Source: Avrilella dinanensis
Lineage (GTDB): Bacteria; Bacteroidota; Bacteroidia; Flavobacteriales; Flavobacteriaceae
Assembly: GCF_002807015.1 (NCBI RefSeq)
Contig: NZ_NIPO01000001.1
Coordinates: 308,962 to 372,961 of the forward strand
Reading direction: 5' to 3'
Length of the DNA: 64,000 bases
The notes beneath the pieces are model-generated. The model saw nothing but the letters and a program-made list of their open reading frames with translations, searched no databases and was not told the DNA's origin. Both the position numbers and the translations under genes were made by a program. Positions 25,777 to 35,505 of the stretch are shown here, in pieces; position 1 is the stretch's first letter, and every line of letters begins with the position of its first letter.

Positions 25777-26355
25777 TTACTTATTTCCTTCCAGATAAAT
25801 CTGGAAACCTAAAGCGGCACCTAAACCGTTTTGTGCCGTAGCATTAGCCGACTGCGACTTGGAATAGTTGTACCCTGCGGTTACTTCCAACGCCACATTT
25901 CTTGAAATGAAGTGAGCATAACCACCGTTGATACCAAAAGCAAAAGAAGTGTCTGCTGTTCCTTCACTACCTCCGGTAACGCCTAAATCCACCTGCCCGA
26001 AAAAGCGACCGGTGGCACTGGCTCCTTCCGGAAAGTAATATCTGGCGAAAGGTTTGATGCCATATCCCCAAATGTTGTCGCCGTTCTGCACGGTCGAGAA
26101 TCCTAAATCAATTCCCAAACCAATTGCGATTCCGTCAGAGATAAAATAACCGGCTCTCGGCATGAAGTTGATATTAAAGTTTTCGCTCTCAAAAGAGTAA
26201 CCCAATGCACCGATAGAACCTCCGACTATCCAATTTCCTTTTTGAATTGGTTGACTACCAACGTTTTCTGAATGTTTAGGAGTTGTTATGTCCTGTGCAT
26301 TTACTGTACTGAATCCGGCAAGTAACAACCCTGCCATTATAAACATTTTTTTCAT
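25777..26355 (-). CDS. Outer-membrane beta-barrel protein, porin-like
   Basis: I chose the ATG at 26355 (192 residues, MKKMFIMAGLLLAGFSTVNAQ); the longer reading adds 14 residues upstream of a clear signal peptide. The mature part alternates polar and aromatic residues in strands (WIVGGSIGALGYSFES, GYFISDGIAIGLGIDLGFS, PFARYYFPE, VDLGVTGG) and ends GLGAALGFQIYLEGNK, the pattern of 8-strand OMP beta-barrels. I can name no function. It is separate from the similar-looking gene at 26442 by 86 bases. Confidence 0.8.
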   Translation of the reverse strand: MKKMFIMAGLLLAGFSTVNAQDITTPKHSENVGSQPIQKGNWIVGGSIGALGYSFESENFNINFMPRAGYFISDGIAIGLGIDLGFSTVQNGDNIWGYGIKPFARYYFPEGASATGRFFGQVDLGVTGGSEGTADTSFAFGINGGYAHFISRNVALEVTAGYNYSKSQSANATAQNGLGAALGFQIYLEGNK

Positions 26356-26441
26356 AAAATAATTTTTTTTAGTGTTAGTATATTGGTAAGATAGCAAAAA
26401 TTAAGCCATCAGTCAATAATTTTAGTTATTTTTAACATATC

Positions 26442-27179
26442 TTAAAATCTGTATCCAACAGAAATGCCTATTCTTAATCCTGCCCACGGTCCTTTGGTTT
26501 TTACCTTTACGCCTTGGCTGTTTACTTCGTGGCTGTGCTTGATAAACGGAATTTCATCAAAATCATTCAAAGCATTTTCGATTTCGGTAATTTCTTCCTG
26601 GTTGAGATTTTTGTTTCCGCTTAAAGTCCCGTTATGGCTTCCATACAGCGGACCGATAATTGTCCAGTCCAGATAAAAGTTTTCAGACAGTTTCCATTGT
26701 GCTCCGAAAGCGATTCCGCCCGAAAAAGTGTTGATTTTCCCATCAATTACAACGGTTTCGTCCTGTCCATTATAATAATAATTTACAGGAAGTTGAATAG
26801 AGTGAGAGGCGTACCGGAAAAACGCAGCGATATAAAACCCGTGGTAGGTATCTTTTCCCAGATAAAATTTCGCCTGGGGACTAATAGAAAACGTGCCTAT
26901 TTTGGCATTTTCTAACTGATTGCTGACCGCTTCGTCGTCGATGGTGCTTTCAAAAGACCCAAGCATGGGAATGCTTCTTTTGGGCATAAAAGTCAAATTG
27001 GCACCGATAGTTGTTCTGGCGGAAATCAAATATTCATAATCTGCAGAAAAAGAGCCAATTGTGAGTGGAATAACATTGAGCTTAACCATGCTTTTCCTTT
27101 CCAAATCAGAGGCTTCTTCTTGTGCCTGTGCTAATCCTGACAACAAAATGCTTAGTGAAAAGAAAATTATTTTTTTCAT
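26442..27179 (-). CDS. Outer-membrane beta-barrel protein, DUF3575-like
   Basis: This 245-residue secreted protein has a signal peptide (MKKIIFFSLSILLSGLAQAQ). Amphipathic strands run to the C-terminus, which ends in Phe (GLRIGISVGYRF), as in proteins inserted by the BAM complex. The start of the mature part, VKLNVIPLTIGSFSADYEYLI, resembles Bacteroidota DUF3575-type proteins. Function unknown. It is not clearly related in sequence to the barrel protein downstream. Confidence 0.75.
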   Translation of the reverse strand: MKKIIFFSLSILLSGLAQAQEEASDLERKSMVKLNVIPLTIGSFSADYEYLISARTTIGANLTFMPKRSIPMLGSFESTIDDEAVSNQLENAKIGTFSISPQAKFYLGKDTYHGFYIAAFFRYASHSIQLPVNYYYNGQDETVVIDGKINTFSGGIAFGAQWKLSENFYLDWTIIGPLYGSHNGTLSGNKNLNQEEITEIENALNDFDEIPFIKHSHEVNSQGVKVKTKGPWAGLRIGISVGYRF

Positions 27180-27277
27180 AGTACTGATGTATTTAAGGAT
27201 AAATTATAATAAAATTTATTATCAAAAATACAAAAAAAATGAAATGATTAATAAAATTAGGAAATAAAATTTAATTA

Positions 27278-28306
27278 TTATACGGTCAGTTCGCCACAAT
27301 GTGGTTGTTGAAACTGCTGTGAAAATTCTTCCTTGGATATATTCTCTGAAAGCAAAACCATCATTTTCGTAATGGCTGATTCGGTAGTGATGTCGTGACC
27401 AGAAACCACACCAATTTTTCTCAGAGCTATGCCGTTTTCATATTTATTCATATCAACACTTCCTCCCCAACATTGGGTAACATTGACGATTTTTACCCCA
27501 CGTTCAATAGCGTTTTCTAAAGATTGAATAAACCAGTTTTCGGTTGGAGCGTTTCCGGCACCGTAAGTTTCCAAAACGATTCCTCCCAAGCCGGGAATGC
27601 GTAGAATGCTTTCCAGAACCAGCCGACTGATTCCCGGAAATATTTTTAGCACGCAAACATTCGGATTCAATTTTTTATGCACGTAAAAAGCATCTTGGTT
27701 GTTTTTCAACAACATGGTTTTGTTTATTTTAAGATGCACGCCCGACTCTGCCAGATGCCGGATATTTGGCGAAATAAACGCGTTAAAATGCTCGGCACTG
27801 ATTTTTGTTGTTCTGTTTCCGCGATAAAGTTTGTATTCAAAATATAAACATACTTCGTTGATAGCCGGTTGGTTATCTTTTCTGATCGACGCAATTTGTA
27901 TGGCGGTAATCAGGTTTTCTTTAGCATCTGTCCTTAAATCGCCGATAGGCAGTTGAGAGCCGGTCAAAATTACCGGTTTGCTGAGGTTTCTGAGCATAAA
28001 GCTCAGAGCCGAAGCAGTATAAGACATCGTGTCTGAACCATGCAGAATGACAAAACCATCGTAGTTATGGTAGTTTTTTTCGATAATTTCGGCGATATAC
28101 ACCCAGTATTCGGGATTCATATCGGAAGAATCAATAGGTTGCTCAAATGAAAATGTTGAAATCCCGCAATCCAGTAAATATAACTCAGGGATTTTATCCA
28201 GCAGTTGATCAAAATCAAAGGCTTTCAATGCTCCGGTTTCGAAGTCTTTAACCATACCGATAGTTCCGCCGGTGTAAATCAATAATATTTCAGGCTTGTT
28301 GCTCAT
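27278..28306 (-). CDS. ansA: Asparaginase, type I
   Basis: This 342-residue cytoplasmic enzyme hydrolyses asparagine to aspartate and ammonia. The two catalytic Thr regions are visible: LLIYTGGTIGMVKD at the N-terminus and VILHGSDTMSYTASALSFM near residue 90, with the Lys in TGSQLPIGDLRTDAKEN downstream. No signal peptide is seen, in agreement with the type I form. Its start overlaps the end of the acyltransferase gene by 17 bases, so the two are translationally coupled. Confidence 0.95.
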   Translation of the reverse strand: MSNKPEILLIYTGGTIGMVKDFETGALKAFDFDQLLDKIPELYLLDCGISTFSFEQPIDSSDMNPEYWVYIAEIIEKNYHNYDGFVILHGSDTMSYTASALSFMLRNLSKPVILTGSQLPIGDLRTDAKENLITAIQIASIRKDNQPAINEVCLYFEYKLYRGNRTTKISAEHFNAFISPNIRHLAESGVHLKINKTMLLKNNQDAFYVHKKLNPNVCVLKIFPGISRLVLESILRIPGLGGIVLETYGAGNAPTENWFIQSLENAIERGVKIVNVTQCWGGSVDMNKYENGIALRKIGVVSGHDITTESAITKMMVLLSENISKEEFSQQFQQPHCGELTV

Positions 28307-29432
28307 TTTCTATCTGAATTTTATGTCTGACCGGATTGGCATACATAGACAAAAATCCGTTGACCATATCCTTGTTGTTTTTGTCCACACGCAACTCTAA
28401 TCGTCTTAAAAACAGTTGTTTTTCTTCTTCGGTGTATTCGTTTTTAAAAGTATCGGTTTGGTTAAGCAAATCATGGGCAATATAATTCGTTGGCCACAAT
28501 TTGTAATTGCCGACGATAAATTTATCGAGTGTTTTAGCCAGTTCCTGAATTTGACGGGCAGGATTTTGGTGTTCGTTTTTTATAGCGTCAATTTCCTCAC
28601 ACAATGGTTTTCCCATTTCGATATGGATACGTTTTTTCTGTCCCAAAACACCGCTCATCAGATTGATAAAATCTTCGTTTTTTTCTTTGATATAAATTTC
28701 ATCACTGAGTTCTGCCATCAATCGGGGCATTTTCAGCTTGTCGGTGGGGTCATATTCGTAGGAAATAGAAACCGGTACAATCCGTAATTTTTTGAAATAA
28801 TCCATCAGGTTGTCCTCGTCGGAGTTCATGCTAATCATTTTGAGTACCCCGGTATGGGTTTCGTCCCAGCCGTCTTTGGTCCGTCCTTCGCGCTGGGCAA
28901 TCCAAACCGAGCGGTTTTCTTCTTTCAGCAGATGATAGATATAGGCAGAAATTTCTTTGGAGCTTTGTAATAATTCACGTGGTGAAAGTCCGCGACGTAC
29001 AATAAAATTCCTGTTTAGTTTTGCCAATACCATAAGAAAAGATTTCTGTACTAGATTATCACCAACGGCAGAAGCAGTCATGATTTTGTTGTATTCATGT
29101 AGTTTAACATTCAGCAGGCTGGTATCCAGTAAAATATCCCGGTGGTTGGATATGAAAAAATAAGACAGATTATCATCTAATTGTTCAAAACCATTCACAG
29201 TCAGATTTTCCGATGTTTTTTCCAGAATCCGTTGCATGGTGTAATAGATGATTTGCGTTTGAAAATCATATATCGAGTGGATATTCTGAAACAATTCGTA
29301 GAAATAACTTTCGTCTTTGTCCGGATAAGTAAAGCTCATCAACGCTTTGAGCATCGGGTGTGAAGCCAGTGACATCAGCACTTGGTTCACTTCCGAATCG
29401 GGATAATATTTTATGTTGTCGTAAGAAGACAT
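28290..29432 (-). CDS. PlsC-type glycerol-phosphate acyltransferase family protein
   Basis: The 380-residue protein contains the acyltransferase motifs: FISNHRDILLDTSLLN (NHx4D, about 92-107) and WIAQREGRTKDGWD (the EGR motif, about 178). Such enzymes acylate glycerol phosphate or lysophosphatidate at the inner membrane. The N- and C-terminal extensions place it in a flavobacterial subgroup without a defined substrate. No membrane helix is clear. Upstream of and overlapping ansA; the shared operon may be only positional. Confidence 0.85.
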   Translation of the reverse strand: MSSYDNIKYYPDSEVNQVLMSLASHPMLKALMSFTYPDKDESYFYELFQNIHSIYDFQTQIIYYTMQRILEKTSENLTVNGFEQLDDNLSYFFISNHRDILLDTSLLNVKLHEYNKIMTASAVGDNLVQKSFLMVLAKLNRNFIVRRGLSPRELLQSSKEISAYIYHLLKEENRSVWIAQREGRTKDGWDETHTGVLKMISMNSDEDNLMDYFKKLRIVPVSISYEYDPTDKLKMPRLMAELSDEIYIKEKNEDFINLMSGVLGQKKRIHIEMGKPLCEEIDAIKNEHQNPARQIQELAKTLDKFIVGNYKLWPTNYIAHDLLNQTDTFKNEYTEEEKQLFLRRLELRVDKNNKDMVNGFLSMYANPVRHKIQIENEQQA

Positions 29433-29487
29433 TATTTTTCTATTTATAATACAAATGAACGAATACTTTTTTAATCACGCAATCGTT

Positions 29488-30258
29488 TTAGAATTTATAC
29501 ACATTTTGTGCATTTTTTGTCGTGATTTTTGCGACTTCTTCAATAGTTAATTGATACAATTCTGCAATTTTTCCGGCAACCAAAGCCACATAAGCAGGTT
29601 CGTTTCTCTTGCCTCTGTATGGCGTGGGAGCCAGATATGGTGCGTCGGTTTCCAACACAATGTTTTCTATGGGTATTTGAGACAAAAAGTGGTCTATTTT
29701 ACCGTTTTTGAAAGTAACTACTCCGCCGATACCGAGTTTTAACCCATACGAAATTGCCTGATGAGCCTGATTCAAATCGCCGGTAAAGCAATGAAAAATT
29801 CCGGACAGATTACCGTCGTTTTCCTTGTCTAACACCTCAAAAATTTCGTCAAAAGCATCACGACAGTGAATGTTAATCGGCAGATTCATTGATTTTGCCC
29901 ATTGAATTTGCGTTTGAAAAGCCTCTTGCTGAATCCCTAGAGTGGTTTTGTCCCAATATAAATCAATGCCGATTTCACCCACGGCACAAAAAGGTCTTTC
30001 GTCTAATTGTTTCCTGACCCAGTCTAATTCATGTTTATAATTTTCCGGTTTTACGGAACACGGGTGTAATCCCATCATCAACCGGACATTCTCCGGAAAC
30101 CTTTTTTCCAAAGCATACATATCTTCGGTAGTTTCGCTGTCGATGGCTGGTAAAAACAAATTTGTCACTCCGGCTTCAATGGCCTTGGACATCACATCAT
30201 CAAGGTCGTGATGAAATTCTTTGCTGTATAAATGGGTGTGGGTGTCTGTCAGTGTCAT
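29488..30258 (-). CDS. tatD: TatD family metal-dependent hydrolase
   Basis: This 256-residue TIM-barrel protein begins TDTHTHLYSKEF with the HxH metal motif. It continues with AVGEIGIDLYWD (Glu ligand, about 92-103), NIHCRDAFDEI (His), FHCFTGDL (His), and VLETDAPYLAP (Asp, about 202). TatD proteins are 3'-5' exonucleases on DNA or RNA and have also been tied to D-amino-acyl hydrolysis. Divergently placed 35 bases from the retropepsin-like gene. Confidence 0.93.
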   Translation of the reverse strand: MTLTDTHTHLYSKEFHHDLDDVMSKAIEAGVTNLFLPAIDSETTEDMYALEKRFPENVRLMMGLHPCSVKPENYKHELDWVRKQLDERPFCAVGEIGIDLYWDKTTLGIQQEAFQTQIQWAKSMNLPINIHCRDAFDEIFEVLDKENDGNLSGIFHCFTGDLNQAHQAISYGLKLGIGGVVTFKNGKIDHFLSQIPIENIVLETDAPYLAPTPYRGKRNEPAYVALVAGKIAELYQLTIEEVAKITTKNAQNVYKF

Positions 30259-30293
30259 AAAATGATTAAATTTACCGGCTAAAATTGGTATTC

Positions 30294-30731
30294 ATGAAAG
30301 ATTGGAGTGAGGCATTTAAAAATGCCGGATATAAAAAGGTCGGATTCAAATATTCCAAAACCAACCATTTATTAGTAAAAGCACGTATTAACGGAATTTC
30401 CGGAGATTTTATTCTTGATACCGGAGCTTCGGCAACTTGTGTGAGCAAAGATGAGGTGGAACATTTCAACCTGCATTCCGAGCTGTCTGAAACCAAGGCT
30501 TCCGGTGCCGGAGCAGTCGATATGGAAACGGCTTTGTCCGAAAACAACGAACTCAAATTGGGGCATTGGAAAATAAAATCACTTTCACTCATTATTTTGG
30601 ATTTATCACATGTAAATCAGGCACTGACGATGCAAAATGTCAAACCTGTTCATGGTATTATTGGTGCCGATGTACTCCTGGAAGGACAGGCTGTTATTGA
30701 TTATGGTCAGAAAAAACTGTATTTACGATGA
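30294..30731 (+). CDS. Retropepsin-like aspartic protease
   Basis: This 145-residue protein starts at the ATG at 30294 (MKDWSEAFKNAG); a TTG 9 bases upstream is unlikely. It has the single-domain aspartic protease signature FILDTGASATCVSK near residue 44 and the hydrophobic-Gly pair VHGIIGADVLLEGQAVIDY near the end. As with retroviral proteases it would need to dimerise. Substrate unknown. No signal peptide is seen. Its last 9 bases overlap the end of the convergent DUF3109 gene. Confidence 0.85.
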   Translation: MKDWSEAFKNAGYKKVGFKYSKTNHLLVKARINGISGDFILDTGASATCVSKDEVEHFNLHSELSETKASGAGAVDMETALSENNELKLGHWKIKSLSLIILDLSHVNQALTMQNVKPVHGIIGADVLLEGQAVIDYGQKKLYLR

Positions 30732-31298
30732 TTGTTTTTTCCATTCCTCAGCTACTTTGTCTAACTCCTGATACCATTCTTCTCCAAATTTTCTGATTAA
30801 AGGTTCTTTAAGGAATTGATATACAGTAACTCCAAGCTCTTTGCCTAAGGAGCAGGCATCATCACAGATATACCATTTGTGGTAGTTTATTGCTGAAAAT
30901 TGAGCATATTCCTTAATTCGTATCGGATATAAATGACACGAAATCGGTTTTTTCCAGTCGATTTCCTTGTTGTTGTATGCCTGTTCAATGGCACAGAGAG
31001 CTGTTTTCCCGTCGAAAATTACATAGGCACATTCCTTCCCGTCAATCAATGGCGTTTCATAGCCTTGATCTTCGCCGGTAACCCATTTGCCTTGTTGCTC
31101 AATGCTTTCAATGCCTTCGGGTCGCAGATAGGGTTTTACTTTGTCGTAAATATCGTCCAGAATTTGGGTTTCTTCCTTGTCGATCGGGGCACCGGCATCA
31201 CCGTCAATACAGCATTGACCATGGCATGCCGAGAGGTTGCACACAAATTCTTTCTCAAGAACTTCATCTGAAACAATCGTGTTTCCTATTTGGAACAT
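30723..31298 (-). CDS. DUF3109 Cys-rich protein
   Basis: This 191-residue protein starts at the ATG at 31298 (MFQIGNTIVSDEV). A conserved cysteine pattern is seen: FVCNLSACHGQCCIDGD near residue 22, CAYVIFDG, LCAIEQAY, PISCHLYPIRI and ICDDACSLG. These match DUF3109/YkgJ-type putative zinc or iron-cluster proteins. The family's function is not established. It is convergent with the retropepsin-like gene and overlaps its end by 9 bases. Confidence 0.85.
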   Translation of the reverse strand: MFQIGNTIVSDEVLEKEFVCNLSACHGQCCIDGDAGAPIDKEETQILDDIYDKVKPYLRPEGIESIEQQGKWVTGEDQGYETPLIDGKECAYVIFDGKTALCAIEQAYNNKEIDWKKPISCHLYPIRIKEYAQFSAINYHKWYICDDACSLGKELGVTVYQFLKEPLIRKFGEEWYQELDKVAEEWKKQSS

Positions 31299-31631
31299 AC
31301 AAAATATTTTTTGCAAAAATACAACTTATTTGCAGAAGACATCATAAGCTGAATTACAAAACAATTGACGAGTTTAATAAACTAAAATATAGCTTAACCT
31401 ATACTATACTTATTTAAAATTATGTAAATCATACATTGCGTCGTTAACCAATTGCCTATGTGTGCTAATTTGAGAGCTTACCCTATTAGACAACAAAAAC
31501 CAGAAAAGTCACTTATTAATCTGTAAAAAACCACTTTAGATTCATTCGTTTAGCAAAAAATATTATCGTTTGGGTAGTACAAGTCTCAATTCATTCTATT
31601 ATATTTGACATAAAATTTAATTTAACAACAG
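31299..31631. other. Non-coding gap of 333 bases before the M16 protease
   Basis: I see no convincing ORF or RNA here. It is AT-rich and serves divergent promoters for the DUF3109 gene and the M16 gene. The only recognisable signal is the -7 box at 31600-31607. Confidence 0.6.
31600..31607 (+). promoter_or_regulatory. -7 box TATATTTG before the M16 protease
   Basis: An exact TAnnTTTG match 24 bases before the ATG. The nearest TTTG (31569-31572) is 27 bases upstream, too far for a standard -33. Confidence 0.45.
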
Positions 31632-34541
31632 ATGATAAAAAAGTTGACCTTTTTGGGTTGTATGCTTTTGTCCACCACCTTTTGGGGACAAGAAACGATT
31701 CAAAAAACAGACCGCAACAACTACGCTTATGAAATAGTTGAAAACGATCCGACTAACACCCGGATTTACACTTTGTCTAACGGAATGAAAGTGTATCTGG
31801 CTCAAAATAAAGACGAGCCACGTATCCAAACTTATATTCCTGTACGAGCCGGTTCTAATGACGATCCAGCAGAATACACCGGTTTGGCACATTATTTAGA
31901 GCACATGCTTTTTAAAGGAACGTCCAAAATCGGGTCGCACGATTGGGAAACCGAAAAAATGTATCTGAAACAAATTTCAGATTTGTACGAAAAGCACAAA
32001 AACGAAACGAATCCTGACAAAAAATTAGCGATTTACCGCGAAATTGACTCTGTTTCCAACATCGCTTCTCAGTACGCGATTGCGAATGAATACGATAAAA
32101 TGATTTCTTCGCTCGGTGCTTCAGGAACCAATGCCCATACTTGGTTTGAAGAAACGGTTTATAAAAACAACATTCCGTCGAATGAACTGGAAAAATGGAT
32201 GATTATCGAATCCGAAAGATTTTCTGAACTGGTTTTAAGGTTGTTTCATACAGAGTTAGAAGCGGTTTACGAGGAATTTAACCGTTCGCAAGACAACGAT
32301 TTTCGTTTGATGCATTATGCCATGTTGGAAAATCTTTTTCCGGAAAGTAATTACGGTCAGCAAACCACTATCGGAAAGTCGGAGCATTTGAAAAATCCGT
32401 CGTTGGTAGCTATCGAAAATTATTTTCATAAATATTATGTGCCGTCAAATATGGCAGTGATTTTGGTGGGTGATTTGGAGTTTGAACCGACGATTCAATT
32501 GGTGGACAAGTATTTTGGTAAACTAAAAAAAGGGGAAACACCTGAAAGATACGTTGCCAAAGAAAAACCATTGACAAAGATTAAAGAAGTCGAAGTTTTT
32601 AGCCCGTCTGCTGAAAGAATGCAAATGGCTTTCCGCCTTGGTGGCGTGCACACAAAAGATGCACAGCTGCTGAAAATCATGGATATGCTGTTGTCAAATA
32701 GCACGGCAGGTTTAATCGATTTGAACATCAACCAAAAGCAATTGGCACAATATGTAGGTGCTAGTCCGCAAATTATGAAGGATTATTCTTCGCATGTTTT
32801 TACCGGAATGCCTAAGCAAGGACAAACCTTGGAGGAAGTAAAAGCTTTGATTTTGGGTGAAATCGATAAAATCAAAAAAGGTGATTTTGAAGATTGGATG
32901 ATTGAGGCTGTTATCAACGACTTCAAAAAGCAAGAACAACGTGTGTACGAAAGTACCAACGGATTGGCAACCAATATGTATCAAAATTTTATTAAAGAAA
33001 GAAGTTGGGCGGATTACATCAACGAATTGGATAAACTTTCGCAAATCACTAAGGCTGATATTGTGAAATTTGCCAACGAAAATTACAAAGACAACTACGT
33101 GGTGGTGTACAAACGCCAAGGCGAAAACAAAGACTTGGTAAGAGTGGAAAACCCAGGCATCACGCCTATTAGCCTGAACCGCGAAAATGAATCAGATTTC
33201 TATAAAGATTTCATGAAACTGACCGTGGACGAAATTCAGCCTGTTTTTGTTGATTTTGACGAATCTATCCACAGAGAAAAATTGAGAAACACTGATTTTT
33301 CTTGGATTGAAAATAACACCAACGATATTTCGGGCTTGTATTACATTACAGAAATGGGCTCAGATCATGACAAAAAGCTTTCTTTGGCGATTAATTATTT
33401 AGATTATTTGGGAACTTCAAAATATTCCCCAGAAGAATTGAAAAAGGAGTTTTACAAAATCGGGATTGATTACGGCGTGGGTGCAGGTACGCAACGTTCG
33501 TTTATTTACCTGAACGGGCTGCAAGAAAACATAGAAGAGGGAGTCCAGTTGTTGGAGCATTTATTGGCTGATGCCCAGGCAGATGAAGACGCTTATGCAC
33601 GATATATCGAGAGAATTCTGAAAAGTCGTTCGGATGCTAAAGTAAATAAAAATAGCATACAATCTGCTTTAAATCAATATGTTACTTATGGTGAAAACAG
33701 CCGTTTCAGAGATATTTTGACCGAAGCGGAATTAAAAGCGATTAACCCGCAAGAACTGGTAGATTTGATTAAAAACTTTTTGGCTTACAAGCATCAAATT
33801 TTCTATTACGGAAATGATGTGCAAACTACGAAAACAGCTTTAAGTAATTACCATGATTTTGGCAAGCAAAAAGCAATTCCGGCAGCGAAAGTTTATCCTC
33901 AACCGGCAACAGACGGAAAAATTTACTTTACGCCTTACGACATGGTTCAGGCTGAAATTTCTTTCCGTGCTCGCGAACAAAAGTTTGACAAAGATTTATT
34001 GACAGTTTCGGGAGTTTTCAATCAGTATTTTGGCTCAGGATTATCCTCGATTATCTTCCAGGAAATCCGCGAATCGAAATCTTTGGCGTATTCTGCTTAT
34101 ACATTTTATGCCAATGCAAGCAGAGCCGATGAGTACAACTATATTTATGCCTACATCGGTACGCAAGCAAACAAATTGCCAGAAGCGGTTGATGCTGTGA
34201 TGGACTTATTGACCGAAATGCCAAAAGCTGAAAATCAGTTTTTAAATTCAAGAAATGCGGCTTTAAAACAAATGGCAACAAGCCGATACACCAAGTCGAG
34301 CATTTTCTTTTATTGGTTGAGTTTGCAAGACCGCGGTATCGATTATGACATCAATAAAGATATTTACACGCAAACGCAAAACATCAGTTTAAACGACCTT
34401 GAAAGCTTTTTTAACAGCCGAATCAAAGGAAAAAAATTCAATGTTGGTTTGATTGGAGACAAAGAGAACTTGGATTGGGAAGCTATCGAAAAGATGGGTA
34501 AAGTCCAGGAAGTAAACTTAGAAGAATTATTTGGGTACTAA
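31632..34541 (+). CDS. M16 family zinc metalloprotease (pitrilysin-like), secreted
   Basis: This 969-residue protein has a signal peptide (MIKKLTFLGCMLLSTTFWGQ) and two M16 halves. The inverted zinc motif HYLEHMLFKG is at about residue 86, and the third ligand is in ELEAVYEEFNR about 130 residues later, so the N-terminal half is catalytic. The C-terminal half (about 560-969) lacks HxxEH and should be structural. It probably degrades peptides in the periplasm. It appears to be a single-gene unit with a hairpin after the stop. Confidence 0.92.
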   Translation: MIKKLTFLGCMLLSTTFWGQETIQKTDRNNYAYEIVENDPTNTRIYTLSNGMKVYLAQNKDEPRIQTYIPVRAGSNDDPAEYTGLAHYLEHMLFKGTSKIGSHDWETEKMYLKQISDLYEKHKNETNPDKKLAIYREIDSVSNIASQYAIANEYDKMISSLGASGTNAHTWFEETVYKNNIPSNELEKWMIIESERFSELVLRLFHTELEAVYEEFNRSQDNDFRLMHYAMLENLFPESNYGQQTTIGKSEHLKNPSLVAIENYFHKYYVPSNMAVILVGDLEFEPTIQLVDKYFGKLKKGETPERYVAKEKPLTKIKEVEVFSPSAERMQMAFRLGGVHTKDAQLLKIMDMLLSNSTAGLIDLNINQKQLAQYVGASPQIMKDYSSHVFTGMPKQGQTLEEVKALILGEIDKIKKGDFEDWMIEAVINDFKKQEQRVYESTNGLATNMYQNFIKERSWADYINELDKLSQITKADIVKFANENYKDNYVVVYKRQGENKDLVRVENPGITPISLNRENESDFYKDFMKLTVDEIQPVFVDFDESIHREKLRNTDFSWIENNTNDISGLYYITEMGSDHDKKLSLAINYLDYLGTSKYSPEELKKEFYKIGIDYGVGAGTQRSFIYLNGLQENIEEGVQLLEHLLADAQADEDAYARYIERILKSRSDAKVNKNSIQSALNQYVTYGENSRFRDILTEAELKAINPQELVDLIKNFLAYKHQIFYYGNDVQTTKTALSNYHDFGKQKAIPAAKVYPQPATDGKIYFTPYDMVQAEISFRAREQKFDKDLLTVSGVFNQYFGSGLSSIIFQEIRESKSLAYSAYTFYANASRADEYNYIYAYIGTQANKLPEAVDAVMDLLTEMPKAENQFLNSRNAALKQMATSRYTKSSIFFYWLSLQDRGIDYDINKDIYTQTQNISLNDLESFFNSRIKGKKFNVGLIGDKENLDWEAIEKMGKVQEVNLEELFGY

Positions 34542-34551
34542 ATAAATTTGC

Positions 34552-34590
34552 TAAACCCGTAGTTCATCATGAACTACGGGTTTATAATAT
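34552..34590 (+). terminator. Hairpin terminator after the M16 gene
   Basis: A perfect 14-bp stem (TAAACCCGTAGTTC with GAACTACGGGTTTA) closes on a 5-base loop. The following tract is only T/A-rich, so termination may be incomplete. Confidence 0.65.
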
Positions 34591-34641
34591 AATCCATAAT
34601 TGTCCTTTCAGTACTGAACGCAACAAATAATCTTTTCATTA

Positions 34642-34672
34642 TTTGCCGGTTCTAAATACATTAATACCTTTG
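34642..34672 (+). promoter_or_regulatory. marC promoter (TTTG-N19-TACCTTTG)
   Basis: Both Bacteroidota promoter boxes match exactly with the ideal 19-base spacing: TTTG at 34642-34645 and TACCTTTG at 34665-34672, 16 bases before the marC start. This is the best promoter match in the window. Confidence 0.7.
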
Positions 34673-34688
34673 CCAAAATTTTGAAAAA

Positions 34689-35270
34689 ATGGACGTAAAC
34701 ATAAATGTAAAAGAAATATTTACGGCAAGCATGATTATCTTTGCGGTAATTGATATTTTGGGTTCTATCCCGATTATTATAGATTTGAGAAACCGTGTCG
34801 GCGAAATTCAATCCCGAAAAGCATCGATAGTTTCGGCAGTGATTATGATTGCTTTTTTGTTTATCGGAGAAAGGATTTTGAATCTGATAGGAATTGACGT
34901 AAATTCATTTGCTGTTGCCGGAGCGTTTGTGTTGTTTTTCCTGGCATTAGAGATGATTCTGGGCGTTTCGATTTATAAAGACGAAGCTCCTGAAACAGCC
35001 TCAATCGTGCCGTTGGCATTTCCGCTGATTGCCGGTCCCGGTGTGATGACAACCATCTTGGCACTTCGGGCTGAATATGAGGTGATTAACCTTGTTTTTG
35101 CAATTATTATCAACGTGACTGTGGTCTTTTTTGTGCTGATTATGTCCAGCAGGATAGAAAAACGACTCGGAAAATCCGGGTTGAGTGTTATCCGTAAGGT
35201 TTTTGGCGTGGTGTTGCTGGCAATAGCTGTTAAATTATTTGCGTCCAATGTTAAAGACTTGTTCGTTTAA
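34689..35270 (+). CDS. marC: MarC family membrane protein
   Basis: This 193-residue inner-membrane protein has six predicted helices. It matches MarC/UPF0056: IIFAVIDILGSIPIIIDL in the first helix, VAGAFVLFFLALEMILG in the third, and IVPLAFPLIAGPGVMTTIL, the conserved P-L-x-x-GPG motif, before the fourth. It was once thought to export antibiotics; that is not supported, and its function is unknown. It starts a forward run of genes that reaches polA. Confidence 0.9.
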   Translation: MDVNINVKEIFTASMIIFAVIDILGSIPIIIDLRNRVGEIQSRKASIVSAVIMIAFLFIGERILNLIGIDVNSFAVAGAFVLFFLALEMILGVSIYKDEAPETASIVPLAFPLIAGPGVMTTILALRAEYEVINLVFAIIINVTVVFFVLIMSSRIEKRLGKSGLSVIRKVFGVVLLAIAVKLFASNVKDLFV

Positions 35271-35307
35271 AAGATGATTATTACTTTCGTAACAAATATT
35301 ATGTAGA

Positions 35308-35502
35308 ATGAAGTATGTGACGTATCTCATATTTATTGTGGGAATAGTATTGATTGTTGTTAATACCATGAAGTTGGATTTTTCTGATATTTTTCACGGA
35401 GACAGTTTAGTCGCATTAATCAGTATTGTGGCCGTGCTTTGTGGATTGTGCCTTTTCGCTATCTTCAGAATGTCAAAATCCATAGACGAAAAAACGAAGT
35501 AA
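35308..35502 (+). CDS. Small two-helix membrane protein, unknown function
   Basis: This 64-residue protein is almost all membrane: helix 1 at about 4-21 (VTYLIFIVGIVLIVVNTM), a short acidic loop (LDFSDIFHGDS) and helix 2 at about 36-54. The tail is charged (RMSKSIDEKTK). I recognise it as a type often seen in flavobacteria but with no named family. The next gene starts 3 bases after its stop, which supports it being a real translated gene. Confidence 0.65.
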   Translation: MKYVTYLIFIVGIVLIVVNTMKLDFSDIFHGDSLVALISIVAVLCGLCLFAIFRMSKSIDEKTK

Positions 35503-35505
35503 TGT

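Noticed and set aside
25777..27179. The two adjacent beta-barrel genes as a recent duplication
   Set aside because: Beyond signal peptides and strand patterns, I see no aligned motifs between them.
31299..31631. Possible small RNA or ORF in the 333-base gap
   Set aside because: No stable hairpin, no coding bias and no plausible start; only a -7 box is recognisable.
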